Below, one piece after another: positions 55,507-64,000 of a stretch of 64,000 nt of DNA. The DNA is from Achromobacter insuavis (GTDB taxonomy: Bacteria > Pseudomonadota > Gammaproteobacteria > Burkholderiales > Burkholderiaceae_B), in NCBI RefSeq assembly GCF_902859645.1, contig NZ_CADIJR010000016.1, positions 30,999-94,998 of the forward strand, in the 5' to 3' direction. A model generated the notes under the pieces. That model saw only the letters and a program-made list of their open reading frames with translations, made no database searches and was not told the origin of the DNA. A program made the position numbers and the translations under genes. Each line of letters starts with the position of its first letter. Position 1 is the stretch's first letter.

Positions 55507-55518
55507 CCGGAAGCGCCG

Positions 55519-56430
55519 ATGAACGCCTTGCCCGTCGCCGACGTCCGCGGCTACCTCACCGGCCTGCAGTCCCGCATCGTCGCCGCGCTGGAGGCCGCCG
55601 AGGGCGGCCCCTTCCGCAACGACGAATGGGTCCGGCCCGAGGGCGGCGGCGGCGTCTCGCGCCTGCTCGAGGGCGGCCAGCTGTTCGAGCGCGCCGGCGT
55701 GCTGTTCAGCCACGTCCGCGGCTCGAAGCTGCCGCCGTCGGCCAGCGCGCACCGGCCCGAACTGGCCGGCCGCTCCTGGGAAGCCATGGGCGTGTCGATG
55801 GTGCTGCATCCGCGCAATCCGTACGTGCCCACCACGCACATGAACGTGCGCATGTTCGTCGCCGCGGCCCGCCCCGGCCATGACGAAGCCGACGTGTTCT
55901 GGTTCGGCGGCGGCATCGACCTCACGCCCTACTACCCCTTCGAGGAAGACGCGCGCCACTTCCACGCGGTGTGCCGCGACGCGCTGGCCGGCCATGGCGC
56001 CGACTACTACCCGCGCTACAAGCGCTGGTGCGACGAATACTTCTTCCTCAAGCACCGCAACGAAACCCGCGGCATCGGCGGCATCTTCTTCGACGACCTG
56101 AACGCCCCGGGTTTCGACGCCTCGTTCGCCCTGACGCGCTCGGTCGGCGACGCCTTCCTCGACAGCTACCTGCCGATCGTCGAACGCCGCCGCGGCACGC
56201 CCTACGGCGAGCGCGAGCGCGATTTCCAGGCCTATCGCCGCGGCCGCTACGTCGAATTCAACCTGGTGTTCGACCGCGGCACGCTGTTCGGCCTGCAATC
56301 CGGCGGCCGCACCGAGTCGATCCTGCTGTCCATGCCGCCGCTGGCGCAATGGCGCTACGACTGGCACCCGGAAGCCGGCACGCCCGAAGCCGGGCTGGCC
56401 GCCTACCTGACGCCGCGGGACTGGGTGTGA
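55519..56430 (+). CDS. hemF: Oxygen-dependent coproporphyrinogen III oxidase
   Basis: A 303-residue heme-synthesis enzyme with [31 protein letters not shown] and the C-terminal [11 protein letters not shown]-type motif ([20 protein letters not shown]). It starts 12 bp after purD and its stop overlaps the nadD GTG start by 4 bp. Confidence 0.97.
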   Translation: MNALPVADVRGYLTGLQSRIVAALEAAEGGPFRNDEWVRPEGGGGVSRLLEGGQLFERAGVLFSHVRGSKLPPSASAHRPELAGRSWEAMGVSMVLHPRNPYVPTTHMNVRMFVAAARPGHDEADVFWFGGGIDLTPYYPFEEDARHFHAVCRDALAGHGADYYPRYKRWCDEYFFLKHRNETRGIGGIFFDDLNAPGFDASFALTRSVGDAFLDSYLPIVERRRGTPYGERERDFQAYRRGRYVEFNLVFDRGTLFGLQSGGRTESILLSMPPLAQWRYDWHPEAGTPEAGLAAYLTPRDWV

Positions 56431-57014
56431 CGCGTATCGGGCTCCTGGGCGGCAGCTTCGACCCCGTCCACGTCGCGCATGTCGCGCTCGCCGACAACGC
56501 CCTGCGCGCGCTCGGCCTGGCCCAGGTGCAGTTGATCCCGGCGGCCAACCCGTGGCAGCGCGCGGCCCTGAACGCCACCGAAGACCAGCGCCGCGCCATG
56601 CTGGAACTGGCCATCGCCGGCCACGACGGCCTGGTCGTCAACCCGATCGAACTCGAGCGCGGCGGCGCCACCTACACCATCGACACCCTGCGCGCCCTGC
56701 CCGCGGGTGCCCGCTACGTCTGGCTGCTGGGCGCCGACCAGCTGGCCAATTTCTGCACCTGGCAGTCCTGGCGCGACATCGTCGGCCTGGTCGACCTGGC
56801 CGTCGCGACGCGGCCCGGCACGCCGCTGGCGCCGCCGGCCGAATTGGCCGACTGCCTGCGCGAGCAGGGGCGCCAGCTGGAAGAATTGCCGTTTGCCCCG
56901 ATGCCGGTGTCGGCCTCGCAGATCCGCGAGCGCCTGGCCCGGGGTGAATCCACCGACGGCCTGCTGGCCCCTTCCGTCGCCGCCTATATTGCGGCGCACC
57001 ATCTTTACCGATAA
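56427..57014 (+). CDS. nadD: Nicotinate-nucleotide adenylyltransferase
   Basis: A 195-residue NAD-synthesis enzyme with the nucleotidyltransferase motif [36 protein letters not shown], and the [14 protein letters not shown] motif. The GTG at 56427 overlaps the hemF stop (GTGA), which fixes this start. Part of the purD-to-maf row. Confidence 0.95.
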   Translation: MTRIGLLGGSFDPVHVAHVALADNALRALGLAQVQLIPAANPWQRAALNATEDQRRAMLELAIAGHDGLVVNPIELERGGATYTIDTLRALPAGARYVWLLGADQLANFCTWQSWRDIVGLVDLAVATRPGTPLAPPAELADCLREQGRQLEELPFAPMPVSASQIRERLARGESTDGLLAPSVAAYIAAHHLYR

Positions 57015-57086
57015 ACCCATCCCGCCCGGGCGCGCAGCGCCACGGAACCGGCACCCGCCGTCCGTGAGCGGGTTATATTTGCAGCT

Positions 57087-57491
57087 ATGGATATTCAGAA
57101 ACTCCAACGCGCCGTCATCGACGCCCTCGAAGACGTCAAGGCGCAAGACATCAAGGTCTTCAACACCACGCATCTGACCAGCCTGTTCGATCGCGTCGTG
57201 ATTGCAAGCGCCACCTCCAACCGCCAGACGCGGGCGCTGGCCTCCAGCGTGGCCGACCGCGGGCGCGCGCTCGACCTCTCCGGCATCACCATCGAAGGCG
57301 AGGACACCGGTGAATGGGTCGTCGTCGACCTGGGCGACGTCGTGGTCCACATCATGCAACCCGCCATCCGCCAGTACTACAACCTGGAAGAGATCTGGGG
57401 CGGCAAGCCGGTGCGCGTCAAGCTGCTGCCGGAATCCACCCGGGTCGCGCCGATCGCCAGCGACAGCGCCTACGACAGCACCGACGACTAA
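57087..57491 (+). CDS. rsfS: Ribosome silencing factor RsfS
   Basis: A 134-residue RsfS/YbeB protein that blocks joining of ribosomal subunits in starvation. Recognised by [39 protein letters not shown] and [16 protein letters not shown]. It follows nadD by 72 bp and is just upstream of rlmH, the usual neighbour. Confidence 0.95.
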   Translation: MDIQKLQRAVIDALEDVKAQDIKVFNTTHLTSLFDRVVIASATSNRQTRALASSVADRGRALDLSGITIEGEDTGEWVVVDLGDVVVHIMQPAIRQYYNLEEIWGGKPVRVKLLPESTRVAPIASDSAYDSTDD

Positions 57492-57499
57492 GGCACGTC

Positions 57500-57970
57500 G
57501 TGAAGCTGATCGTCGCCGCCGTGGGCACGCGCATGCCGGACTGGGTGCAGACCGCCTGGGACGACTACGCCAAGCGCCTGCCCCCCGACTGCGCGCTCGA
57601 ACTTCGCGAGATCAAGCCCGAGTCCCGCACCACCGGCAAGACCCCGGCCCAGATGATGGCCGCCGAGGCCAAGCGCATCGAGGCCGCCCTGCCGGCCGGC
57701 GCGCTGCGCCTGGCGCTGGACGAACGCGGCCGCGACCTCACCACCATGGCGCTGTCGCAAAAGCTCGAGCAATGGCGCGCGGGCGGCCAGGACGTCGCCT
57801 TCCTGGTCGGCGGCCCGGACGGGCTGGATGCCGACCTCAAGGCCTCGTGCAGCGGCCAATTGCGGTTGTCGTCGCTGACGCTGCCGCACCCCATGGTGCG
57901 CGTGGTGCTGGCCGAACAGCTCTATCGCGCCTGGGCCATCATGACCAACCATCCCTATCACCGCGCCTGA
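57500..57970 (+). CDS. rlmH: 23S rRNA pseudouridine-1915 N3-methyltransferase RlmH
   Basis: A 156-residue SPOUT methyltransferase with [48 protein letters not shown] and the C-terminal [14 protein letters not shown]. It uses a GTG start 8 bp after the rsfS stop codon. Confidence 0.95.
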   Translation: MKLIVAAVGTRMPDWVQTAWDDYAKRLPPDCALELREIKPESRTTGKTPAQMMAAEAKRIEAALPAGALRLALDERGRDLTTMALSQKLEQWRAGGQDVAFLVGGPDGLDADLKASCSGQLRLSSLTLPHPMVRVVLAEQLYRAWAIMTNHPYHRA

Positions 57971-58019
57971 GGCATGACGCCTGGCGCCAGCCTGGCGCGT
58001 CCGCCGCGCGCCGCCTCCC

Positions 58020-58634
58020 ATGACTGACGCCAACACTCCCGCACGCCTCTATCTCGCCTCCGCCAGCCCCCGCCGGCGCGAACTGCTGACGCAGATCGGC
58101 CTGGCGCACGAGGTGCTGCGCGTCCCCGCGCCGCCCGGCGAAGACGAACCGCAGCACCCCGGCGAAAGCGCCGCCGACTATGTCCAGCGCACCGCGCGCG
58201 ACAAGGCCGAGCGCGGCCGCGACTGGCTGCGCGCGCAAGCCCTGCCCGTCCTGCCGCTGCTGGCCGCCGACACCACCGTCATCCTCGACGGCCAGGTGCT
58301 GGGCAAGCCCGCCGACCGCGACGACGCCATCCGCATCCTGCGGGCGCTGTCGGGCCAGACGCACCAGGTGCATACCGCTGTCGCCCTGTGGACGGGCGAC
58401 CGCCTGCTGGAAGCGGTCTCGATCACCCACGTGCGGATGCGTCCGCTCGAACTCGACGAAATCGCGCGCTATTGCGACAGCGGCGAACCGTTCGGCAAGG
58501 CCGGCGCCTACGGCATCCAGGGCCTGGCCGGCGCCTTCGTCGCGAACATCGACGGCAGCTACACCGGCGTCATGGGCCTGCCGCTGTTCGAAACCGCCAA
58601 CCTGTTGCGGGCCGCCGGCATCGCGATTCCCTGA
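58020..58634 (+). CDS. maf: Maf-family nucleotide pyrophosphatase
   Basis: A 204-residue Maf protein that hydrolyses non-canonical nucleoside triphosphates or UTP/dTTP. It has LYLASASPRRRELLTQIGL, VLPLLAADTTVILDG and KAGAYGIQGLAGAFV. It follows rlmH by 49 bp, which has no separate promoter that I can see. A strong terminator follows. Confidence 0.94.
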   Translation: MTDANTPARLYLASASPRRRELLTQIGLAHEVLRVPAPPGEDEPQHPGESAADYVQRTARDKAERGRDWLRAQALPVLPLLAADTTVILDGQVLGKPADRDDAIRILRALSGQTHQVHTAVALWTGDRLLEAVSITHVRMRPLELDEIARYCDSGEPFGKAGAYGIQGLAGAFVANIDGSYTGVMGLPLFETANLLRAAGIAIP

Positions 58635-58651
58635 TTGCGCGCGATCCCATT

Positions 58652-58687
58652 AAAAAGCCCCCGGGCCGCAAGGTCCGGGGGCTTTTT
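58652..58687. terminator. Bidirectional terminator between maf and dctA
   Basis: AAAAAGCCCCCGGGCC-GCAA-GGTCCGGGGGCTTTTT; one G/T pair in an otherwise perfect 16-bp stem, with A and T runs on both sides. It serves the converging genes maf (plus) and dctA (minus). Confidence 0.93.
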
Positions 58688-58708
58688 GCCATGATCAAGC
58701 CGTGGCGA

Positions 58709-60043
58709 TCAGCTCTGCGACGTCGACACTCGCGCCATCGCCTGCGGCTGCGCGGCCGGCGCCTCGCCTTCCAGCGCGGCATGCAGCTGGTCCTTGTCCA
58801 GTTCGCCTTCCCAACGCGCCACCACGACGGCGGCGGTGGCGTTGCCGACCAGGTTGGTCAGCGCACGGCATTCGGACATGAAGCGGTCCACGCCCAGGAT
58901 CAGCGCCATGCCGGCCACCGGCACCGTCGGCACCACCGACAGCGTCGCGGCCAGCGTGATGAAGCCGGCGCCCGTCACGCCCGCGGCGCCCTTGGAGCTC
59001 AGCATCGCCACCAGCAGCAGCAGGATCTGGTCGCCCAGCGACAGCGGAATGTCGCAGGCCTGGGCAATGAACAGCGCCGCCATCGTCATGTAGATGTTGG
59101 TGCCATCCAGGTTGAACGAATAACCGGTGGGCACCACCAGGCCGACCACCGACTTCGAGCAGCCGGCGCGTTCCATCTTCTGCATCAACGTCGGCAGCGC
59201 GGCTTCCGACGAGCTCGTGCCCAGCACCAGCAGCAGTTCTTCTCGGATGTAGCGCACCAGCTTCAGGATCGAGAAGCCGTTGTAGCGCGCCACCAGGCCC
59301 AGCACGACCACCACGAACAGCACCGAGGTGGCGTAGAACGTGCCCACCAGCATCGCCAGGTTGATGATCGACTTGATGCCGTACTTGCCGATGGTGAACG
59401 CCATGGCGCCGAAGGCGCCGATGGGCGCGGCCTTCATCAGGATCGCAACCAGCTTGAAGATGGGCTGGGCCAACGCCGTCAGGAAGTCCAGCACCGGCTT
59501 GCCGCGCTCGCCGACCTGGGCCAGCGCGATGCCGAACAGCACGGCCACGAACAGCACCTGCAGGATATCGCCGCCGACGAACGGACTGAAGATCGTGGTG
59601 GGGATGACGTTCAGCAGGAAGCCGGTGATGGTCGAGTCATGCGCCTTGGCGACATAGCCCGACACCGCCTTCTGGTCCAGCGTGGCCGGATTGATGTGCA
59701 TGCCGGCGCCCGGCTGCACGATGTGGCTCACCACCATGCCCACGATCAGGGCCAGGGTCGAGAACACCAGGAAGTACAGCATGGCCTTGCCCGCCACGCG
59801 CCCGACCTTCTTCAGGTCGCTCATGGCCGCGATACCGGTCGCCACCGTCAGGAAGATCACCGGGGCGATGATCATCTTCACCAGCTTGATGAAGCCATCA
59901 CCCAGGGGTTGCATGGCCTGGCCGAGGTCGGGCTTGAAATAGCCCAGCAGAATGCCGATCACAATCGCGAAAAGCACCTGCACGTACAGGATTTGATAGA
60001 ACTTGAGCTTGCGCGCGGGCGCGCTTTGATCTACTTCGATCAT
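58709..60043 (-). CDS. dctA: C4-dicarboxylate/proton symporter DctA
   Basis: A 444-residue inner-membrane transporter for succinate, fumarate and malate (DAACS family). It starts after a short tail with [20 protein letters not shown]; family motifs are [19 protein letters not shown] (hairpin HP1) and [20 protein letters not shown] sigma-54 promoter lies 143-158 bp upstream and a DctD-type site beyond it, so expression probably depends on DctB-DctD. Confidence 0.95.
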   Translation of the reverse strand: MIEVDQSAPARKLKFYQILYVQVLFAIVIGILLGYFKPDLGQAMQPLGDGFIKLVKMIIAPVIFLTVATGIAAMSDLKKVGRVAGKAMLYFLVFSTLALIVGMVVSHIVQPGAGMHINPATLDQKAVSGYVAKAHDSTITGFLLNVIPTTIFSPFVGGDILQVLFVAVLFGIALAQVGERGKPVLDFLTALAQPIFKLVAILMKAAPIGAFGAMAFTIGKYGIKSIINLAMLVGTFYATSVLFVVVVLGLVARYNGFSILKLVRYIREELLLVLGTSSSEAALPTLMQKMERAGCSKSVVGLVVPTGYSFNLDGTNIYMTMAALFIAQACDIPLSLGDQILLLLVAMLSSKGAAGVTGAGFITLAATLSVVPTVPVAGMALILGVDRFMSECRALTNLVGNATAAVVVARWEGELDKDQLHAALEGEAPAAQPQAMARVSTSQS

Positions 60044-60185
60044 CGGGATTTGTCCCCACCAGGGGCCCCATGCTCCATGCGACGATGCGCAGCGGGTATC
60101 GGGGCGTTATCTCTTTTAAAGCCGTGCGTATCTCCGCAGGCCGATTTCACCCGATGAGCAATATCGCCGGGCTTGCCCAGCTATA

Positions 60186-60201
60186 TGCAAATGCCGTGCC
60201 A
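60186..60201 (-). promoter_or_regulatory. Sigma-54 promoter of dctA
   Basis: On the minus strand TGGCACGGCATTTGCA matches the -24/-12 consensus TGGCAC-N5-TTGCA exactly. It points toward dctA, with a leader of about 130 bp. Confidence 0.9.
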
Positions 60202-60315
60202 ACCCGGGACAGATCGTCCCCTGAATTCAAGCCCTTGATTCAGCTACGATTTTTCAGACGCGCCCAGGATGGTGAAGAAAAGAATGGCGAAATATCACAC
60301 AGAACTCAGCTAGAA

Positions 60316-60333
60316 TGTGCGAAAAACCGCACA
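60316..60333. promoter_or_regulatory. DctD-type upstream activator site
   Basis: TGTGCG-AAAAAC-CGCACA is a perfect dyad that resembles the enhancer sites I know for DctD in rhizobia. It lies about 120 bp upstream of the sigma-54 promoter. A weaker partial match (ATGGCGAAATATCACACA) starts near 60284. The site overlaps an in-frame ATG, which argues that dctB starts at 60339. Confidence 0.8.
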
Positions 60334-60338
60334 ACATC

Positions 60339-62291
60339 ATGTCCACTCGCCCTTCCCCCCAGGCCGCGCCCGCGGCGGCGCCTGCCCAAGCGGATGGCGC
60401 CGCGCCCCGGCGCCGTCCGGCGTGGCCCTGGGCCCTGCTGATTCTGGCGGCCGTGGCCGTGGTATTCGGCATCCTGCATGCCGCCAGCGAATGGGCGCGC
60501 GACGGCGCCCTCAAGGAAGCCTATCTGCAGGCCCGCAGCGCGGGCCAGATCAACGCCGCCCTGCTGCGCAACAACCTGGATAAATTCCGCGCGCTGCCCT
60601 TCGTCCTGACCCGCGATGTCGATCTGCGCGCCACGCTGCAGAATCCCACGGCGGCGCAGATCGAATCGCTCGACGAAAAACTCGACACCCTGAGCCGCGG
60701 CGTGGGCGCCTCGGCCATCTACGTACTGGACCAGACCGGCTATGCCATCGCCGCCAGCAACTGGCGCGAACCCGCCACCTTCGTCGGCGTCGACTACCAG
60801 TTCCGGCCGTACTTCCGCGGCGCCGTGGCGCATGGCTCGGCCGAGCATTTCGCGCTCGGCACCATCAGCCACGAAGCCGGCCTGTACCTGTCGCGGCGGG
60901 TCGATGACACTAACGGCGTGATGCTCGGCGTCGTGGTGCTGAAGGTCGACTTCCGCGACCTGGAAGCCGACTGGCGCCAGTCCAACGCGCCCATCTTCGT
61001 CACCGACGAACATGGCGTGGTGCTGCTGGGCAGCGTGCCCGACTGGCGTTTCCGCGTGCTGAAGCCACTGGCGCCCGACCTGGCCCAGACTCTGCGCACC
61101 AGCCTGCAGTTCGGCGACGCCATGTTCCAGCCGCTGCCCTTGCAGCCCACCCCGAGAACCGTCAGCGGCGGCCAGCTGTTGCGATCCGACGAAGCCCTGC
61201 CGCAGATCCCTGCGGGCGCGCCGCTGCTGCACACCACCCTGCCCATCGTGGAATCGCCAGGCTGGACGCTGCACCTGCTGTCGCCGGTGCAATCCGCGCT
61301 GAACCGCGCCACCGCCAATGCGCAATTGGGCGCCCTGCTGGCCCAGGGCGTGCTGTCCGCCATCATCGGCATCCTGCTTTACCGTCGCCATCGCAGCCGT
61401 GAAGGCGCCGCCCAGCAGATGGCCGTGCGACAGCAGCTGGCCGCCCAGGTAGAAGAACGCACCGCGCAACTGCGCGAGGTCAACCAGCAACTGCTGGCGC
61501 AGATGGATGAACGCCAGCGCACCGAGGCGCGCCTGCACACCATGCAGGACGAGCTGGTGCAAGCCAGCAAGCTCGCGCTGCTGGGCCAGGTCGCCGCCGG
61601 CGTCGCGCACGAGATCAACCAGCCGGTGGCCGCGATCCGCGCCTATGCCGACAACGCCGCCGAATTCCTGCGCCGCCAGGACCCGGCCTCCGTCGAGGAA
61701 AACCTGGGCACCATTGCCTCGCTCACCGACCGCATCGGCCATATCACTGGCGAGTTGCGGGCCTTCTCGCGCAAGGCTGGCGCTTCGGTCGGCCCGACCA
61801 GCCTGAAGGAAGCCTTGGACGGCGCGCTGCTGCTGGTCGGCCCGCGCGCCAGGCGCCAGCGCGTGGTGCTGCAACGCCCGCCGGTGGAACAGGACTACCT
61901 AGTGCAGGCCAACCGCATACGCCTCGAACAGGTACTGGTGAACCTGCTGCAGAACGGCATGGATGCGCTCGAGGGCCAGGCCGACGGCCGCATCATCATC
62001 GCGCTGCAGGACATGGGCGCCTCGGTGCAATTGTTCGTCAACGATAACGGCCCGGGCCTGTCGCCCGAAGCCAGCGCCCGCCTCTTCACGCCATTCCACA
62101 CCACCAAGGCCGAAGGCCTGGGGTTGGGCCTGGTGATCTCACGCGACATCGTCGCCGAATTCGGCGGCGACCTCCGCGCCGCCCATCCCGGCGACGCCAT
62201 CTTTCCCGCGCCCCACGGCCCCGGCCGCGGCGCAATGTTCACCCTGACGCTGCGCAAGTCGCCGCCTTCGATCCATGACCCGCGTCCCTGA
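60339..62291 (+). CDS. dctB: C4-dicarboxylate sensor histidine kinase DctB
   Basis: A 650-residue membrane kinase. Membrane segments are at about 25-45 ([20 protein letters not shown]) and 335-352 ([18 protein letters not shown]), enclosing a double-PAS periplasmic sensor with the DctB pattern [20 protein letters not shown]. Then come a coiled coil, the H box [21 protein letters not shown] box [14 protein letters not shown] and G boxes. The ATG at 60315 lies inside the activator palindrome and is less likely. Its end overlaps dctD by 17 bp. Confidence 0.92.
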   Translation: MSTRPSPQAAPAAAPAQADGAAPRRRPAWPWALLILAAVAVVFGILHAASEWARDGALKEAYLQARSAGQINAALLRNNLDKFRALPFVLTRDVDLRATLQNPTAAQIESLDEKLDTLSRGVGASAIYVLDQTGYAIAASNWREPATFVGVDYQFRPYFRGAVAHGSAEHFALGTISHEAGLYLSRRVDDTNGVMLGVVVLKVDFRDLEADWRQSNAPIFVTDEHGVVLLGSVPDWRFRVLKPLAPDLAQTLRTSLQFGDAMFQPLPLQPTPRTVSGGQLLRSDEALPQIPAGAPLLHTTLPIVESPGWTLHLLSPVQSALNRATANAQLGALLAQGVLSAIIGILLYRRHRSREGAAQQMAVRQQLAAQVEERTAQLREVNQQLLAQMDERQRTEARLHTMQDELVQASKLALLGQVAAGVAHEINQPVAAIRAYADNAAEFLRRQDPASVEENLGTIASLTDRIGHITGELRAFSRKAGASVGPTSLKEALDGALLLVGPRARRQRVVLQRPPVEQDYLVQANRIRLEQVLVNLLQNGMDALEGQADGRIIIALQDMGASVQLFVNDNGPGLSPEASARLFTPFHTTKAEGLGLGLVISRDIVAEFGGDLRAAHPGDAIFPAPHGPGRGAMFTLTLRKSPPSIHDPRP

Positions 62292-63723
62292 CACCGACCA
62301 TTCCCAACCGGCGCCGCCAGGCGCCATGCCCGGGGCCTCCCTGCTGGAAGATCCCCGCGCCAAGCCGGCCGTGCCCCGCGTCGCCTTCATCGACGACGAC
62401 GAGGAACTGCGCCGCGCCAACGTGCAGACGCTCAAGCTGCACGGCATCGCGGTCGACGCCCATGCCAGCGCGCGCGGCGCGCTGGCCACGATCAATCGTG
62501 ATTTCGACGGCGTGGTGGTCACCGATATCCGCATGCCCGACATCGACGGGCTGCAGCTGTTCCAGCGCCTGCGGGCTATCGACCCGGAAATTCCCGTCAT
62601 CCTCATCACCGGCCACGGCGACATCGCCATGGCGGTGCAATGCATGCGCGATGGCGCCTATGATTTCCTGGCCAAGCCCTATCCGCCCGATCGCCTGGTC
62701 ACCGCGATCACCCACGCCGCCGAGAAACGTCACCTGGTGCTGGAGAACCGCCGCCTGCGCGAAGCCGCGTTCGCGGTCGAAGCCGACGAAGTGCCCTTCA
62801 TCGGCACCGCGCCGGCGATGCAGCGCATCAAGCAGACGCTGCGCCACATCGCCGATGCCGACGTCGACGTGCTGGTGGAAGGCGAAACAGGCACCGGCAA
62901 GGAAGTGGTCGCCACCGCCCTGCATCGCCTGAGCCGCCGGCGCCATCACGCACTGGTCGCGATCAATTGCGGCGCGCTGCCGGAAAGCGTGATCGAAAGC
63001 GAGCTGTTCGGCCACGAGGCCGGCGCCTTCACCGGCGCGCAGAAGCGGCGCATCGGCCGCATCGAGCACGCCAGCGGCGGCACCCTGTTCCTGGACGAAA
63101 TCGAAAGCATGCCGCTGGCGGTACAGGTCAAGCTGCTGCGCGTGCTCGAATCGCGCCAGATTACCCCCCTGGGCAGCAACGAAGTCCGCAGTCTGGACCT
63201 GCGCGTCGTCGCCGCCACCAAGGAAGACCTGGGCAGCCCGGCCATCCGCGCCAAATTCCGCGAAGACCTGTTCTACCGCCTGAATGTGGTCACCATCCGC
63301 ATTCCGCCGCTGCGCGAACGTCGCGAAGACATCCCGCTGCTGCTGGCCCACTACCTGGGACACGCCTCTCGTCGCTTCCAGCGCGACATTCCCGACATGC
63401 CCGCCGACATCAAGCGCCACCTGCTGACGCACGACTGGCCGGGCAATGTGCGGGAACTCGCACACTTCGCCGAACGCTTCGTCCTGGGCGTGCTCAACAC
63501 GCCCGCCGCGGCCTTGCCGGAGCAGGAATCCACACCGGGTACGCTGCCGGAAAAGATGGAGCGTTTCGAGGCCCAGCTCATTCGCGAAGCGCTCGCCGCC
63601 CACCAGGGCGACGTCCGCGCGACACTGGAAGCGCTGGGCATCCCACGCAAGACCTTCTACGACAAGTTGCAGCGCCACGGCATTGACCGCCAGGACTACA
63701 CCGGGGCGGCATCGCTGAGCTGA
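62275..63723 (+). CDS. dctD: Sigma-54-dependent response regulator DctD
   Basis: A 482-residue NtrC-type activator. Receiver domain with the phosphorylated Asp in [14 protein letters not shown], an AAA+ domain with Walker [15 protein letters not shown], the sigma-54 contact loop GAFTGA, Walker [12 protein letters not shown], and a C-terminal Fis-type helix-turn-helix ([20 protein letters not shown]). It should activate dctA from the site at 60316-60333. Confidence 0.94.
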   Translation: MTRVPDTDHSQPAPPGAMPGASLLEDPRAKPAVPRVAFIDDDEELRRANVQTLKLHGIAVDAHASARGALATINRDFDGVVVTDIRMPDIDGLQLFQRLRAIDPEIPVILITGHGDIAMAVQCMRDGAYDFLAKPYPPDRLVTAITHAAEKRHLVLENRRLREAAFAVEADEVPFIGTAPAMQRIKQTLRHIADADVDVLVEGETGTGKEVVATALHRLSRRRHHALVAINCGALPESVIESELFGHEAGAFTGAQKRRIGRIEHASGGTLFLDEIESMPLAVQVKLLRVLESRQITPLGSNEVRSLDLRVVAATKEDLGSPAIRAKFREDLFYRLNVVTIRIPPLRERREDIPLLLAHYLGHASRRFQRDIPDMPADIKRHLLTHDWPGNVRELAHFAERFVLGVLNTPAAALPEQESTPGTLPEKMERFEAQLIREALAAHQGDVRATLEALGIPRKTFYDKLQRHGIDRQDYTGAASLS

Positions 63724-63828
63724 AGCCGGCCTCCCAATGCATCCACATTGGGGCTGTCATGTGTTTTGGTTAGCGGGCCACCTTGCAGACGGCTGCAAAT
63801 ACACCAATAGATGGTCAGCCCAACAAGC

Positions 63829-63870
63829 AAAAACCCCCGTGCGGCGCCAGCCGCGCGGGGGTTTCTTTTT
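63829..63870 (+). terminator. Terminator after dctD
   Basis: AACCCCCGTGCGGC-GCCA-GCCGCGCGGGGGTT followed by TCTTTTT; one T/G pair within a 14-bp stem. It lies about 110 bp after dctD. Confidence 0.85.
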
Positions 63871-63895
63871 GGGGTTTTCCGCGCGCACCAAAGAC

Positions 63896-63927
63896 AAAAC
63901 CCCACAGGCGAGAGCCTATGGGGTTTT
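63896..63927 (-). terminator. Terminator of the rRNA operon
   Basis: On the minus strand AAAACCCCATAGGC and GCCTGTGGGGTTTT form a 14-bp stem with a TCTC loop and one T/G pair, ending in T. The wobble pair is stable only in the minus-strand transcript, which fits the rRNA operon whose 5S gene lies just upstream on that strand. Confidence 0.88.
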
Positions 63928-63938
63928 GCGGAATAAAA

Positions 63939-64000
63939 GCCTGACGATGACCTACTTTCACAGACGTCCGTCCACTATCATCGGCGCAAAGGCGTTTCAC
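63939..64000 (-). rRNA. rrf: 5S ribosomal RNA, 3' part
   Basis: The minus strand reads CGCCGATGATAGTG, then GTGAAAGTAGGTCATCG and ends TCAGGC, which is the 3' half of a betaproteobacterial 5S rRNA. The 5' half lies beyond the window. The rRNA operon terminator follows directly. Confidence 0.93.

Noticed and set aside
53407-56367. A 986-codon open frame on the minus strand opposite yebC, purD and hemF
   Set aside because: It has no domain and a biased composition, while the plus strand codes for three clearly recognised housekeeping enzymes.
60315-60338. ATG at 60315 as the dctB start
   Set aside because: It overlaps the DctD-type palindrome and has no ribosome binding site; MSTRPSP from 60339 is more plausible.

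Overview
This 64 kb window comes from a GC-rich betaproteobacterium, most probably Achromobacter or a close relative (Alcaligenaceae). The right third carries a housekeeping layout typical of that family: yebC, then purD-hemF-nadD-rsfS-rlmH-maf, then dctA/dctBD, then the tail of an rRNA operon. Genus assignment is inference from gene content and order, not from a database search.

Region 1 (about 1-43,438) is most of an integrative and conjugative element (ICE) that I assign to the Tn4371 family. Its backbone, almost all on the minus strand, is: DUF3363 relaxase, TraF peptidase, DUF2840 protein, ribbon-helix-helix protein, ParA, RepA, AlpA-like excisionase/HTH, DUF2285, DUF2958, XRE regulator (plus strand), DUF736, a small hypothetical, a large ParB, DUF932, a small hypothetical, a second DUF2958, and at the far end a tyrosine recombinase. 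Next to the recombinase start lies ATGAAAAA (43431-43438), the complement of TTTTTCAT, the 8-bp target I recall for Tn4371 ICEs. The element runs off the left edge, so traG and the trb genes are not seen. Three 19-bp iterons lie between repA and parA.

The cargo is almost entirely metal resistance: a CusS-like kinase at the left edge; dmeR-dmeF-ykvA (10.8-12.5 kb); a MerR-regulated cus copper/silver efflux operon (17.9-26.4 kb); a pbr/cad lead-cadmium cluster (26.6-33.7 kb: regulator, P-type ATPase, lspA-like, uppP-like, cytochrome c/FTR1 permease); merR with merTPA (33.7-36.6 kb); and arsR-arsI-arsC-acr3-arsC-arsH (36.7-40.3 kb). No transposase is visible between these modules. Between the cargo and the recombinase sits a small module of unknown function (40.4-42.0 kb) that resembles a toxin-antitoxin locus and is bracketed by related palindromes.

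Region 2 (43.6-49.5 kb) is chromosomal: an EamA transporter, a MarR regulator, and a tripartite efflux operon (outer membrane lipoprotein, HlyD adaptor, DHA2 pump). Matching CTAGG-centred palindromes lie in front of the regulator and of the pump operon. Region 3 (49.5-58.7 kb) holds a DUF115-like protein, a tartrate/isopropylmalate-type dehydrogenase, a HerA-like ATPase, YebC and the purD-to-maf gene row. Region 4 (58.7-64 kb) holds the C4-dicarboxylate transporter dctA with its two-component system dctB-dctD, a near-perfect sigma-54 promoter and a DctD-type palindrome, and finally the 3' end of a 5S rRNA gene on the minus strand.

The least explained sequence lies in the non-coding parts of the ICE: two elements with compensatory hairpin changes (16.4 and 17.6 kb), a ~190-bp repeat family (9.4, 10.6, 16.6 kb) whose fragments sit at cargo boundaries (12.56 and 36.6 kb), a run of four perfect hairpins (12.6-12.77 kb), and the palindrome-bracketed toxin-antitoxin-like module.
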